Source: Mycolicibacter longobardus (GTDB lineage: Bacteria; Actinomycetota; Actinomycetes; Mycobacteriales; Mycobacteriaceae). From it: a stretch of 64,000 nucleotides of DNA. A program made the position numbers and the translations under genes. The stretch's first letter is position 1. Each line of letters opens with the position of its first letter. The stretch lies in NCBI RefSeq assembly GCF_002102265.1, contig NZ_LQPG01000007.1:62001-126000 (forward strand). Reading direction: 5' to 3'. Positions 34,362-44,200 of the stretch are shown here, piece by piece. The notes beneath the pieces are model-generated. The model did not search any database and was not told the origin of the DNA. It saw only the letters and a program-made list of their open reading frames with translations.

Positions 34362-35682
34362 CTACCTGCGGTAACTCCTCGGCGGCGATCTCGCACGGGG
34401 TCTTCGGCGCGGGTTCGGCGGCTGGCTCAGCCTCCCCGGACTCCCCGGCTTCTTCGGTATCCGCAGTTTCCGCGGCTACCGGCTCCGGTGCGACGTCTTC
34501 GGCCGGTTCGGCCTCCTCGGCCTGTTCGGCTTCGGATTCGGCTGCGGTCTCAACCGCCGGTTCGGACTCCGCCTCGGGGTCATCGGCGCCATCGGGATCA
34601 CCGGAGTCCGCGGAGTCATCGGGACTGTCGTCGGTCCCGGTTCGATCATCGGATGGATCGTTGAACACATCGCCGATCCCGGGATCGCCCAGGGCATCGG
34701 CCAGACGCGGCAGTAACCCGCCCAGTCCGCCCAGGCCACCGAGACCACCCGGCAGCCCGCCCGACGGTAACCCCAGATCGCCGGGCAACCCGAGTCCGCC
34801 GGGCAGGCCGAGCCCCTGCGGCACACCGAGATCTGTCGGGACGTCGTCGAGCGGTGCCGGGGACGCGGGGGGTGGAGCGTCCGCACGCTGAACCGGCGGC
34901 TCCGCGGGTGGCATCTCCGCCGGCGCCACCATCGACCCAAACGACGGCGGTGCTGAGCGCACCGGCTCGCCGGCCTCCGCGACCGGGCCGAGGTCACCCG
35001 GAACCGCGAACACCACGCCCGGCCCCGGGTCAGCCGTGGCCGTCGCCGCACCGTAGGCTGCCGCGGCCCCGTCTTTCGCCGCCCGTACCGCAGACACCCA
35101 TTCGCCGCGAATGTCGTTGTCCACGTATGGGATCACCTGCCTTTCGACGATGTCGACGGCGTGCGGGTCGTCGGCGCCGGAGTTCACCGCGTGAGCGGCC
35201 GCCAGCCACGCCGGCCGCTGAGCACCCACCCGGTCGTCGACGGCCAGCACCGCCGCCACCTTGGCGTCCACCAACCGCCACAACTCGTCGCGCAGCACGC
35301 CGCAGCCGGCGGCCGCCGCGCGCAGCCGGGCCGTCAGCTCGGCGCCGGCGTCGCAGTGCCGGCGCAGGAACTCCTCGGCGGCGTCGGCTCCCGGACCGCG
35401 CCAGGCGGTGGCCAACTCGGGCAGTTGCGCGCGCTGCAGGCGCAGTGCGTCGTCGGCAGCGTCGGCCAGCGCAGCCAGTGCGGCGCAATCGGCGTCGAGG
35501 ATCCGCAGGTCAAGGCCGGCTTCACTGTCGTAGCAGTCGGCGAGTTGTCCGTCGTATCCGGTGAGGTCCGGATGTCGGTAGCCCAGTCGCCGGCAGGCCG
35601 ACACGTAGGTCTGGGCGTGCGTGACGGCCTGGCGGCCGTCCGCCAGCCGCGCTGGCACGTCGTGTCGCGGCGCCACCCTCAA
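34354..35682 (-). CDS. Ala/Pro-rich protein, Rv3439c homologue
   Basis: 442 residues of unknown function. Residues 1-225 are mostly helical and alanine-rich with several Cys. A Pro-rich segment and a low-complexity GLGLPGGLGLPGDLGLP stretch follow (about residues 285-330), then a highly acidic C-terminus (many E, D and A) ending in PCEIAAEELPQVGQ. Neither signal peptide nor membrane segment is obvious. It starts at a TTG overlapping the stop of the small upstream WXG100-like gene (TTGA), so the two are coupled. Position between glmM and the island and the Ala/Pro composition identify it with Rv3439c. The coupling to a WXG100-like gene suggests a secretion-related role, as inference. Confidence 0.7.
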   Translation of the reverse strand: MRVAPRHDVPARLADGRQAVTHAQTYVSACRRLGYRHPDLTGYDGQLADCYDSEAGLDLRILDADCAALAALADAADDALRLQRAQLPELATAWRGPGADAAEEFLRRHCDAGAELTARLRAAAAGCGVLRDELWRLVDAKVAAVLAVDDRVGAQRPAWLAAAHAVNSGADDPHAVDIVERQVIPYVDNDIRGEWVSAVRAAKDGAAAAYGAATATADPGPGVVFAVPGDLGPVAEAGEPVRSAPPSFGSMVAPAEMPPAEPPVQRADAPPPASPAPLDDVPTDLGVPQGLGLPGGLGLPGDLGLPSGGLPGGLGGLGGLGGLLPRLADALGDPGIGDVFNDPSDDRTGTDDSPDDSADSGDPDGADDPEAESEPAVETAAESEAEQAEEAEPAEDVAPEPVAAETADTEEAGESGEAEPAAEPAPKTPCEIAAEELPQVGQ

Positions 35683-35981
35683 CCGACCCGCTGGGCGGCA
35701 GTCGCCTCGGCGTGCTGGTAGCGCGCCAGCCCGGTTCGCAGTGCGGTGGCGATCTCGGTGCTGGCCCGCGACCAGCGAGTCAGCTCCGGGGCCCAGGACT
35801 GCAGCGCGCGGCGCAGGGCCTCCCCCGCTCCGACATGATCTCGTCCGGCGGTTGTGCCGTCGAACACCAAGCCGCCCAAGCGGTTACGGACGGAGTTGTC
35901 GATGGCTGCCGCGGTCGATTCCAAGCATTCCGCCACCGAGCGCAGCGCGGCGGAGTCGAGGTACACCTGTTGTCGTCCCAT
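35679..35981 (-). CDS. WXG100-like small protein, Rv3440c homologue
   Basis: 100 residues, alpha-helical by composition: MGRQQVYLDSAALRSVAECL, then LQSWAPELTRWSRA near the middle. This resembles the two-helix WXG100/EspC-like fold of type VII secretion substrates, with W at the turn, though the WXG motif itself is not exact. It lies upstream of the Ala/Pro-rich gene with a 4-bp overlap, as Rv3440c-Rv3439c do in M. tuberculosis (from memory), and 41 bp downstream-facing from glmM in the same direction. Confidence 0.65.
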   Translation of the reverse strand: MGRQQVYLDSAALRSVAECLESTAAAIDNSVRNRLGGLVFDGTTAGRDHVGAGEALRRALQSWAPELTRWSRASTEIATALRTGLARYQHAEATAAQRVG

Positions 35982-36022
35982 ACGGGTATGACGGTGCCGG
36001 GGCTCCGGCGGTTCCCCTCAAT

Positions 36023-37354
36023 TCAGCGCCGGGCGCGCACCGCTTCGGCGACGCTGACCGCGGTCTGGCGGGCGGTGTCCTCGTCGGCGGCTTCCACCAT
36101 CACCCGGACGAGCTGCTCGGTTCCGGAGGGACGCAACAGGATTCGTCCGGTATCCCCGAGTTCGTCGGCGGCACGCTGCACCGCGGCACATACCGCGGGA
36201 TGCCCCACCGCGTCGGCCTTGTCGGTGACCTCGACGTTGATCAGTACCTGGGGCAGGGTGCGCATGGCCGAGGCCAGGGCCGCCAGCGGAGTGCGGGTCT
36301 GGGCCATCCGGGCCATCAGTCGCAAGCCGGTGATGATGCCGTCGCCGGTGGTGGCGACCTGGGGCAGCACGATGTGGCCGGACTGCTCACCGCCGAGCGT
36401 GAAGCCGCCGGACCGCAACTGCTCGAGCACGTAACGGTCGCCAACGTCGGTGGTGTGCACCGCAATCCCGGCATCGCGCATGGCCAGGTGCAGTCCGAGA
36501 TTGCTCATCACGGTCGCCACCAGGGTGTCGCCGGCCAGTTCGCCGGCGGCGCGCATGGCCAGGGCCAACACGACCATGATGGCGTCGCCGTCGATCACGT
36601 TGCCGGCGGCGTCGACGGCCAGGCACCGATCGGCGTCACCGTCGTGTGCCAGCCCCAGATCGGCGCCGTGGGCGAGCACCGCGGCGCGCAACGGCTCCAA
36701 ATGGGTCGAACCGCACCCGTCGTTGATATTGAGCCCGTCGGGGTCGGCGTTGATCGCGATCACGGTGGCGCCGGCGGCCCGGTAGGCGCGCGGCGCCGCC
36801 TCGAACGCCGCACCGTGGGCGCAGTCCACCACCACGGTCAGGCCGTCCAGGCGAGCGGGGTTGGATTCGCCGAGGTGCCGCAGATAGCGGTCCAGCGCGT
36901 CGTCGGCGTCCACCACCCGGCCCAGCCCGGCGCCGATCGGGCGCAAACCCGGGCCGGCGGCGACCAGATCCTCGATCTGGTCTTCGGTGGCGTCGTCGAG
37001 TTTGTGGCCGCCCGGGCCGAAGAACTTGATGCCGTTGTCGGGCATCGGGTTGTGCGACGCGGAGATCATCACCCCGAAGTCGGCTTCATAGGCGCTGGTC
37101 AGGTAGGCCACCGCCGGTGTCGGCAGCACGCCGGTCCGCAGCGCGTCCACGCCCTGGCTGGCCAATCCGGCGATGACCGCGGCTTCCAGCATCTCGCCGC
37201 TGGCCCGCGGGTCACGGCCGACGACGGCCACCCGGCGTCCGGCGCCGGCGGACAGCCGCTGCGCGGCAGCGCCACCCAGCGCGACAGCCAGCTCCGCGGT
37301 CAGCTCGCGGTTGGCGACCCCGCGGACGCCATCGGTGCCGAAAAGTCGACCCAT
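36023..37354 (-). CDS. glmM: phosphoglucosamine mutase
   Basis: Converts glucosamine-6-phosphate to glucosamine-1-phosphate for UDP-GlcNAc and peptidoglycan. The 443-residue protein carries the phosphoserine loop [18 protein letters not shown] (about residues 98-115), the metal loop DGDADRC and the phosphate-binding [12 protein letters not shown] near the C-terminus. It begins [15 protein letters not shown], typical for GlmM. ATG at 37354. Orthologue of Rv3441c, downstream of rplM-rpsI but separated from them by a strong hairpin. It acts on the product of glmS at 12.4-14.2 kb. Confidence 0.97.
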   Translation of the reverse strand: MGRLFGTDGVRGVANRELTAELAVALGGAAAQRLSAGAGRRVAVVGRDPRASGEMLEAAVIAGLASQGVDALRTGVLPTPAVAYLTSAYEADFGVMISASHNPMPDNGIKFFGPGGHKLDDATEDQIEDLVAAGPGLRPIGAGLGRVVDADDALDRYLRHLGESNPARLDGLTVVVDCAHGAAFEAAPRAYRAAGATVIAINADPDGLNINDGCGSTHLEPLRAAVLAHGADLGLAHDGDADRCLAVDAAGNVIDGDAIMVVLALAMRAAGELAGDTLVATVMSNLGLHLAMRDAGIAVHTTDVGDRYVLEQLRSGGFTLGGEQSGHIVLPQVATTGDGIITGLRLMARMAQTRTPLAALASAMRTLPQVLINVEVTDKADAVGHPAVCAAVQRAADELGDTGRILLRPSGTEQLVRVMVEAADEDTARQTAVSVAEAVRARR

Positions 37355-37371
37355 AGTTATCCTTTATCGCC

Positions 37372-37431
37372 GCGAGCGTGCGTGTTGCCGGTCCGACACG
37401 CCGGTGTCGGACCGATTCCACGCACGCTCGC
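37372..37431 (-). terminator. large nested hairpin after rpsI
   Basis: Outer arms GCGAGCGTGCGTG (37372-37384) and CACGCACGCTCGC (37419-37431) are perfect 13-mers. Inner arms GGTCCGACAC (37390-37399) and GTGTCGGACC (37404-37413) are perfect 10-mers with a 4-base loop. It starts 20 bp beyond the rpsI stop. A related element lies at 50059-50114. Confidence 0.75.
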
Positions 37432-37451
37432 TGCCAGAACGTGACTGCCGA

Positions 37452-37964
37452 TCAGCGCTTGCTGTACTGAGGCGCCTTGCGGGCCTTCTTCAGTCCGTAC
37501 TTCTTGCGCTCGGTGGCCCGCGGGTCACGGGTCAAGAAGCCCGCCTTCTTCAGCGCAGGCCGGTCCTCGGGCTGCACGATGATCAGCGCGCGAGCCAGCG
37601 CCAGCCGCAACGCACCGGCCTGGCCGGAGGGGCCACCGCCGTCGAGGTGCGCGTAGACGTCGAAGCTGTCCACCCGGTCCACGGTGACCAGCGGAGCCTT
37701 GATCAGCTGCTGGTGGACCTTGTTCGGGAAGTAGGCCTCCAGGGTGCGCCCGTCCAGGTTGAACTTGCCGGTGCCGGGCACCAGCCGAACCCGCACCACC
37801 GCCTCCTTGCGGCGGCCGACGGTCTGGATGGGACGGCCCAGGTCGTGCGGCTCGTAGGCCGGCGCGGCCTCGGCCTGCACCTCTACGGTCTCGGTGACCT
37901 CAACCGTCTCGGTGACCTCAGGAGCCTCAGTGGTCTCGGTGCCTTCGATTGCCGTCTCGGTCAT
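37452..37964 (-). CDS. rpsI: 30S ribosomal protein S9
   Basis: Small-subunit protein whose basic tail reaches the P-site tRNA. 170 residues: an acidic, repetitive N-terminal extension of about 40 residues ([11 protein letters not shown]), then the S9 core [14 protein letters not shown] and the invariant tail ending RKAPQYSKR. The extension is longer than in most bacteria but similar ones occur in mycobacteria. Its ATG overlaps the rplM stop by 4 bp; rplM-rpsI is the universal operon order. Confidence 0.97.
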   Translation of the reverse strand: MTETAIEGTETTEAPEVTETVEVTETVEVQAEAAPAYEPHDLGRPIQTVGRRKEAVVRVRLVPGTGKFNLDGRTLEAYFPNKVHQQLIKAPLVTVDRVDSFDVYAHLDGGGPSGQAGALRLALARALIIVQPEDRPALKKAGFLTRDPRATERKKYGLKKARKAPQYSKR

Positions 37965-38404
37965 TGCGCCACCTGCTTGATTTCGAACGGGATCGGCTGC
38001 TGGGCGGCGTGCGGATGCACCGGCCCGGCGTAGACGTGCAGCTTGCGCTGGATCTGACGACCCAGCTTGGTGTGCGGGATCATCCCCAGGATCGCCTTCT
38101 CCACGACGCGGTCGGGACGGGTCGCCATCAACTCACCGATGCTGCGCTTGCGCAGCCCGCCCGGGTAGCCCGAGTGGCGGTAAGCCATCTTCTTCTGCAG
38201 TTTGTCGCCACTGATGGCGACCTTGTCGGCGTTGATGATGATGACGAAGTCACCGCCGTCAACATTCGGCGTGAATGTCGGCTTGTGCTTGCCGCGCAAC
38301 AGGGTTGCTGCCGCGACGGCGAGCCGGCCGAGCACCACGTCGGTGGCGTCGATGACATACCACGACCGCGTGGTGTCACCCGCCTTCGGCGCATAGGTGG
38401 GCAC
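37961..38404 (-). CDS. rplM: 50S ribosomal protein L13
   Basis: 147-residue large-subunit assembly protein. It begins [19 protein letters not shown] with the canonical [34 protein letters not shown] and HSGYPGGL motifs. I chose the GTG at 38404, preceded by AAGAGAGG nine bases away, which gives the length known for the M. tuberculosis protein; a longer open frame upstream has no family similarity. First gene of the rplM-rpsI operon. The 203 bp upstream hold the promoter and the end of the putative immunity gene. Confidence 0.97.
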   Translation of the reverse strand: MPTYAPKAGDTTRSWYVIDATDVVLGRLAVAAATLLRGKHKPTFTPNVDGGDFVIIINADKVAISGDKLQKKMAYRHSGYPGGLRKRSIGELMATRPDRVVEKAILGMIPHTKLGRQIQRKLHVYAGPVHPHAAQQPIPFEIKQVAQ

Positions 38405-38607
38405 AGCGCTTACCTCTCTTAACCTCGAGCCGGGCGTTCCCGGTTCTTGCGGATCCCGGATCGAGCCGGGTGCCGGTCCAGCGTGGGCAGGGAACTTTCT
38501 CGGCGACCGACAGTGACCCGAGAACCCGCTGTGCCAGGTAGGCACCGCACGCCAACGGTGCAGCTTACCGGCGGTGATCGGGGCGGGTCAAAACGGGGAG
38601 TTGGCCG

Positions 38608-38868
38608 TTACGCGGCGTTCTGGCTCTTCTGTCGGGCCACGGCGTCGAGGACGAGTTGTCGATAGGCCGCGTTGGCGTACCAGGCAGCCGCGCCGGCGGC
38701 GACCCGATCCAGCAAGTCGTCGGGCAGCGGTCTCCGCGTCTCCAGCACTGCGATGCCGAGCGCGATCTCCGTGTCGCCGAACTCCATCTCCATGTCGGCT
38801 CGACCGCGGGCCTGGTCGTCCAGGTCGGCCGCGGCGACCGCCTGGTCAGCCAGGGTGACCAAGTCCAT
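38608..38868 (-). CDS. putative immunity protein for the EndoU toxin
   Basis: 86 residues from the ATG at 38868 (a GTG at 38895 would add nine). Small, acidic and helical: MDLVTLADQAVAAADLDD, then EMEFGDTEIALGIAVLETRRP. There is no similarity I recognise. It overlaps the end of the EndoU gene by 23 bp in the same direction, the classic layout of a toxin followed by its immunity gene. Its acidity suits binding a basic nuclease. The function is inferred from context only. It is absent between rplM and esxT in M. tuberculosis as I recall. Confidence 0.5.
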   Translation of the reverse strand: MDLVTLADQAVAAADLDDQARGRADMEMEFGDTEIALGIAVLETRRPLPDDLLDRVAAGAAAWYANAAYRQLVLDAVARQKSQNAA

Positions 38869-39259
38869 GGGGCAATGGTACGTGGCGGACAGCACCGAGC
38901 GGGACGTTCTTGCGCCGGGTCGGATCCTCCTTGCCGGTTCGCATCACGCCGACTCCGTCGATCGGGTGAGCGGTGATGACGCTGCCGTCACGGGCAGTCC
39001 CGACAACAACACGCACACCGTCCACGTAGCCATAGAGATTTCGGATATTCGGGTCCCGGAGATGTTCGTGGTCGTCGCTGGTGGTGTAGGGACCATCCAA
39101 GGTGCGAATGATCGCGGCGATGATCAAATCGTCGTCCCAACTCTCCGGGAAGAGCGACTTATTCGGCTCGAGTGAAGTGAAGCGGTGGCCACCGCCGCTG
39201 CGGTCACCGTCGAGGATATGCCGTCGTGTGGCCTCGGGAATGCGGGCGTCATCGTCCAT
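38846..39259 (-). CDS. EndoU-family ribonuclease toxin
   Basis: 137 residues matching the bacterial EndoU toxin domain: RRHILDGD with His14, SGGGHRF with His25, KSLFPESWDDDLIIAAI (34-50), then GYVDGVRVVVG and GSVITAHP at about 92-99 where the family usually reads TAYP. Bacterial EndoU domains are RNA-cleaving toxin tips, usually at the end of large secreted proteins. Here the domain stands alone: an in-frame stop (complement of 39299-39301) lies 13 codons before the ATG, and there is no signal peptide or WXG100/LXG domain. It lies just downstream of the esxT terminator. Base composition is visibly lower in GC than the neighbours, suggesting recent acquisition. Confidence 0.75.
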   Translation of the reverse strand: MDDDARIPEATRRHILDGDRSGGGHRFTSLEPNKSLFPESWDDDLIIAAIIRTLDGPYTTSDDHEHLRDPNIRNLYGYVDGVRVVVGTARDGSVITAHPIDGVGVMRTGKEDPTRRKNVPLGAVRHVPLPHGLGHPG

Positions 39260-39312
39260 GGCGCGGCGCCCACCCCGGACACAATCTCCGCTGCACGTCT
39301 ACCTGTATGAGC

Positions 39313-39354
39313 CGGTGTGGCCCCGACGGCTCTCCTCCGATCGGGGCCACACCG
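39313..39354 (-). terminator. perfect 14-bp hairpin after esxT
   Basis: CGGTGTGGCCCCGA (39313-39326) and TCGGGGCCACACCG (39341-39354), loop 14 bases, about 20 bp after the esxT stop on the minus strand. There is no U-tract, as is usual in mycobacteria. It separates the ESX-4 genes from the EndoU cassette. Confidence 0.75.
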
Positions 39355-39373
39355 CGTTCGGGGGCGGTCTCTC

Positions 39374-39670
39374 CTACCTCCCCCAAGCTCCCGCGGCGCG
39401 CCGGTCCGCATCGGCTACCTCAGCCGCGCCTTCGCGCACCGCTCTGCCCAGCTCGAACAGGATCTGATTCAGTGCGCCGGCGGCTTGCTGCCATCGCAGC
39501 TGTTCAGCGTGGTAGGCGCCGGCCGATTCCCGGGTCCACACCTGCTGCAGCGGTGCGATCTGCGACCGCAGCTCCTCCAGCGCTCCGTTGAGCCGGGCCG
39601 CCGTGGAGTGGATCTCCTGGCGAACGGCGTATTCGATCTCCTCGAAGTTGTACGACAGTGCGGCATCCAT
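39374..39670 (-). CDS. esxT: ESX-4 WXG100 protein EsxT
   Basis: 98-residue helical hairpin of the WXG100 superfamily: LSYNFEEIEYAVRQEIHSTA, then the turn VWTRESAGAYHAEQ (Trp about residue 45, followed by RES rather than xG) and ALNQILFELGRAVREGA. The sequence is very close to M. tuberculosis EsxT (Rv3444c, from memory), including DADRRAAGAWGR at the end. It should pair with EsxU, encoded 12 bp upstream, as the ESX-4 substrate heterodimer. Confidence 0.95.
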   Translation of the reverse strand: MDAALSYNFEEIEYAVRQEIHSTAARLNGALEELRSQIAPLQQVWTRESAGAYHAEQLRWQQAAGALNQILFELGRAVREGAAEVADADRRAAGAWGR

Positions 39671-39682
39671 GTCCGATCCCGC

Positions 39683-40000
39683 TCAGATTCCGTCGCCGGC
39701 GGCGGCGATGTGGCGCGAATGGGTCTCGGCGACCTCACGCAACACACGCTCGTTGTGGCGGATGGTTTCGGCGATGCGCGCCAGCGCGTGGTGCAGCCGC
39801 AGCGACTCGGCGTTCCAGCGGTCCAGCACGTCGGAGAACCTGGCTGCCGCCAGGCCCGACCAGACCGACGGCGGCACCGCCCGCATCCGGCCGACGAACG
39901 TCTGGAGCATCCCCCGGATCTCCTCGTTGCGGGTGTCGGTGGCCGCCGCGACGGCGAGCATGACGTCGAAGTCGGCGCTGAGTGTGGTGGATGTGGTCAC
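39683..40000 (-). CDS. esxU: ESX-4 WXG100 protein EsxU
   Basis: 105 residues from the GTG at 40000, with AGGGG five bases upstream; the longer frame is spurious because the family begins at this point. Sequence [40 protein letters not shown] with the WSG turn, and [10 protein letters not shown] at the end, matching EsxU (Rv3445c). Partner of EsxT. The pair is expressed from the eccC4-Rv3446c-esxU-esxT strand. Confidence 0.93.
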   Translation of the reverse strand: MTTSTTLSADFDVMLAVAAATDTRNEEIRGMLQTFVGRMRAVPPSVWSGLAAARFSDVLDRWNAESLRLHHALARIAETIRHNERVLREVAETHSRHIAAAGDGI

Positions 40001-40082
40001 ATCTGCCCCTGTCGTTTGGTCGCTGTTATGTAGTTCGACTGCGGCGGGACGATTTCGGTTCCCGTCGGTTTGGCCGGGCGAG

Positions 40083-41285
40083 TCAAGGCCCGACGGCGTG
40101 GGCGGAGCGCACCGCCTGCCCGCACACCGCACGCAGCGCCTCCCCGCCCCCGGGCCGACTCTGACACCCGATGCCGATCCGCACCGCACGATCGACCAGA
40201 ACCGCCCAGTCGATCTGGTGGTCACCGCGCACCTCGCGGTAGGTCACGGCGGGCCGCCCGGCGCGGGTGCCGGCCGGTTCGAAATCGACGAAGACGCCGG
40301 GCGTTTCGGCGTCGGCGAGTTGCTTCGCCCGCTCCAGTGGTTCGGCGACGGCGGCCAGGGTGTCGCCGAGGGCCGGCGCCTGGGTGATGTGCAGCACCAG
40401 CTGCGGGTCGGTGGGCGAGACGAGCTCCACCCGTGCCGATCCGGGCCCGCCGGTGATCCGGCGCGCCGGCCAGTCGGCCGGCACCTGCACCGCCACCCGG
40501 CCCTCGATCAGATACGTCGTGGGCTCCGGCGGTGGATCGTGGTGTGCGCGCAGGCCCAGCACGACGACACTCAGCGCGGTGGCGATGGCCAGCGGCAAGG
40601 CCAGCGGTAGCCGGCGCCGGCCGGCGGGACGAGTCGGTCCCGGGGCCGGTTGCGACGTGGCAGCGGGCTCAACGACGCGGCCGGCCGGCAGCGCGTCGAC
40701 CACGATGACCCGGACCGCGGGGCGCAGCCGCTGGTCGATCATCGTCGCGAGCACCGCGGCGCAGGCGACCCCGGCTGGGGCATCGATCACGACGACGGCG
40801 CGACGATCCCGAACCGCCGCCGACACCCGGCTCGACACCGCGTCGGCCACCTCGGCGGGTGAGCCGATGCGCGGCTCGGCTGTGATCTCTCCGATGCCGG
40901 AGTCGGTGCCGGAGCCGATGACGGCGACCAGTCGCCCGGCGATCTCAACGACCACGTCGGCGCCGAAGGTGTCGAACAGCAGCCGCGATCGCGGTCTCGT
41001 GGCGACCTCGTCGGACGGTGCGGCAGCGATGAGCAGCTGCACCCGGCGGTCCGGCCACCACGACGGGTGGATGACCTCCACCGACTCGACCGGCTCTGCG
41101 CAGTCCAGCACCTCGCACAGCAGCTCGGATACCGCGACCGGTTGCCCGTCCACCAGCCCGACCGGGTCATCGATCCAGTCCAGGGCCGCCGCGGCGTGGG
41201 CCGATTCGGCTGCGCCGCAGCACAACCGGCGGATGGTTGCGGGGCCGGCCTCGATCACCGCCCGGTGCCCGCTCACGGCTCCCAT
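40083..41285 (-). CDS. type VII secretion-associated protein, Rv3446c family
   Basis: 400-residue ESX-4 accessory protein. An N-terminal cytoplasmic part of about 210 residues contains [16 protein letters not shown], a Pro/Arg linker precedes one membrane segment (about 222-243, [20 protein letters not shown]), and an extracytoplasmic C-terminal domain follows, with [26 protein letters not shown] typical of the Rv3446c C-terminal family. Residues VCGQ near the end and IGCQ may form a disulfide. It overlaps the eccC4 stop by 13 bp. The mechanistic role in ESX-4 is not established. Confidence 0.88.
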   Translation of the reverse strand: MGAVSGHRAVIEAGPATIRRLCCGAAESAHAAAALDWIDDPVGLVDGQPVAVSELLCEVLDCAEPVESVEVIHPSWWPDRRVQLLIAAAPSDEVATRPRSRLLFDTFGADVVVEIAGRLVAVIGSGTDSGIGEITAEPRIGSPAEVADAVSSRVSAAVRDRRAVVVIDAPAGVACAAVLATMIDQRLRPAVRVIVVDALPAGRVVEPAATSQPAPGPTRPAGRRRLPLALPLAIATALSVVVLGLRAHHDPPPEPTTYLIEGRVAVQVPADWPARRITGGPGSARVELVSPTDPQLVLHITQAPALGDTLAAVAEPLERAKQLADAETPGVFVDFEPAGTRAGRPAVTYREVRGDHQIDWAVLVDRAVRIGIGCQSRPGGGEALRAVCGQAVRSAHAVGP

Positions 41286-44200
41286 GCCACCTGCATGAGC
41301 CGCTGCCCGTCGGCCCGGGTGATCAGGGTGCCGCGGCCCGGCGGCAGCGGCCCCGCGCGAACCGAACCGGCCAACGGGGAGTCCGCTGCGTCGGTGCTCA
41401 TCACCAGCCGCATCGCGCCCAGATCCTGCAGCGCGGCCAGCACCGGCTCGTACATCGAGCGGGCCGCCCCGCCGCTGCGGCGCGCCACCACCAGATGCAG
41501 CCCGAGATCACCGGCGTGCGGCAGGTATTCCAGCAGCGGTGTCAGCGGATTGCCGGCGGCACCGGCCACCAGGTCGTAGTCGTCGACCAACAGATACAGC
41601 TGCGGTCCCGACCACCACGAGCGGGCGCGCAGTTGCTGCGGGCTGAGGTCCGCACCGGGCATCCGCCCCGCCAGCCGCTCGATCAGGTCCGGCAGCAGGC
41701 CCGCCAGCGTGGGCGCCGACATCGCGTATCCGGCCAGGTGCTCGGCCGCCACCACGCCCAGCAGGCTGCGCCGATAGTCGACCACCAGCAGCTGCGCCTG
41801 CTCCGCGGTCTGGGTCCGCACCAGCTCCCGGCACAGCGTGCGCAGTACCGCCGTCTTGCCGCACTGGTTGTCGCCGGTGATCAGCAGGTGCGGCTGGCGG
41901 TCGAAATCGACCGTGACGGCGCAGAGTCCGCGTTCGTCGATACCCAGCACCGGCCTGTCACCGGCGGCCAGATCCGCCCGGTCGACAACCGTCGGAAGCA
42001 GCGGGATGGGTGGGGCGGTTGCGTTGTCGTTGTCCCGCAGTGGTTCCCATTCCTGCGGGCGGGCCAGCAGCATGTGCAGCCCGTCGTGGGTCAAGCCGCG
42101 TCCGGGCCGGTCCGGGGGCACCCGCTGCGCTTGGCGGCGGTCCAGTTCGGATTCGGCCGGGTCCCCCAGCCGCAGCTCGATACGGGTGCCGATCAGATCC
42201 CGTAACGCGGGCCGCACTTCGGCCCAACGTGACGCGGACAGCACCACGTGCACACGAAAGGACAGGCCCCGCGCCGCCAGCGCGACGATGGTTGCCGCGG
42301 TGTCGAATTCACGGTCGAGCTCGCGGCACAGTTCGGCCCACCCGTCGATCACCAGGAAGACATCCGGGTCCGGGTTATCCACACCGGCCCCGGCGGCCTG
42401 CCGGGCTTCGCGGCGCGCCAGGATCTCCTCCATCTCGGCGACCATCCGCCGGACCAGCTCGGGTTGTCCACGGCCGGCCACCGCGCCCACCTGCGGTAGT
42501 CGTTCCAGCGCCGACAGGGCACCGCCGCCAAAGTCCAAGCAGTAGAACACCACCCGGGTCGCGTCGTGGGTGGCGCTCAGCGCGGCGATCAGCGTGTGCA
42601 GGGCCGTCGACTTTCCGGATTGCGGTGCACCGACCACGGCGACGTGTCCGGCGGCGCCGTCGAGCCGCACCGACAGCACGCCGCGGCGCTGCTCGAACGG
42701 CCGGTCGACGACACCGATCGGTACCGTCAGGTCTGGATGCTCGCCGTCGAGCAGTGCACCCAGGGCCGGCGAATCCCCCAGAGGCGCCAGCCATATCTGC
42801 CGGGCGGCGGGCCCGTGCCCGGAGAGTCGCTGCAGCATCGCCTGCAGCACAGTGCGTCCAGCGGGATCGGCGGCCGCGTCAGCGGGACAGCTGGGCACCG
42901 CGGTAAACAACTGCACCTTGCCGCTGGCGGAACGGCGACGCGGGCATAGCCCGGAGACGTAGGCCGTCTGGAATCGCCGCACGTCGCCGTCGGCGGTGCG
43001 CAGCAGGCCCAGCCCGGGAAGGTTGGGCAATTCGTGGGCATCCTGGGTGCCCAGCACGATTCGGGACTCAGCGGCCGAAGTCGTCTTGAGGCAGACCCGG
43101 TAGGACAGATGCGACTCCAGACCGCGCAGCCTGCCCTCCTCGAGGCGCTGGCTGGCCAACAGCAAGTGGATCCCCAGTGAGCGACCCAGCCGACCGATCG
43201 CGACGAAGGTGTCGATGAAATCGGGGTGCTGATGGAGCAGTTCGGAGAACTCGTCGACGATGACGAGCAGGGACGGCAAAGCCGGCAGGGCCACTCCAGC
43301 GCTCCGCCGGGCCTGCGCGTAGCCGGAGATACCGGGAACACCCGCAGCGCGCAGCAACTCCTGGCGCCGGTGCATCTCCCCGGACAGCGCGTCGCGCATT
43401 CGTTCCACCAGCGGCGCCTCGTCGGCGAGATTGGTGATGATCGCGGCGACGTGCCTGGTCTGCTCGAATCCGAGAAAGGTTGCGCCGCCTTTGAAGTCGA
43501 CCAGGACCAGATTCAGTTCCTCCGGCGAGTGCCGGGCGACCATGCCCAGCACCAGGGTCCGGAGGAACTCCGACTTGCCGGAGCCGGTGGCGCCGATACA
43601 CAGCCCGTGCGGGCCGCTGCCCCGCTCGGCGGCCTCTTTGATGTCCAGCCGTACCGGGTCCCCACTGGCATCGGTGCCGATCGGGACGCACAGCCGCTGC
43701 GCCGCCGCTCGCACCCATCCGGTCGCCGGGTCGAAGCCGTCGATGTCGCCGATGTCCAGCAGTCGCGCCCAATCATTTTCTGCACCAACGGATTCGGCTG
43801 CCCGGTGGCCGGCCAGCCGTCGTGCACAGACCACCGCGTCGGCAAGGCTGAGGAAGTCCGGCCGCACGGACAGCCCCTCGGGGCCGCTCACCGTCGTCGC
43901 ACTCACGTGCAGCCGCCGGCCCTCAGCCCGCGCACCCGCCTCTACCATCCGCAAACCGGCCGGGTCGTCGACGACCACAACGGCCCTGCGACCGGCCAGG
44001 CCGGCCTCGGCGGTGGGCAGGTCGGGATAGCTCAGCCGCAGCGGTCCGGCAGCGTCGACGGCCGACGGATGCTGATGGTGGGGCAGCCATTTCAACCAAT
44101 CCCAGGCCCCCGGATTCGCGGAGGCCACGACGGCGATCAGCAGCACATCCGGGCCGTGCAGGACCGCGAGCTGGCAGATCAGGGCGCGCAGCAGACCGCG

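Noticed and set aside
39124..39411. A frame that might fuse esxT to the EndoU domain as one toxin
   Set aside because: The EndoU frame has a stop (complement of 39299-39301) 13 codons upstream of its ATG, and a perfect hairpin separates it from esxT.
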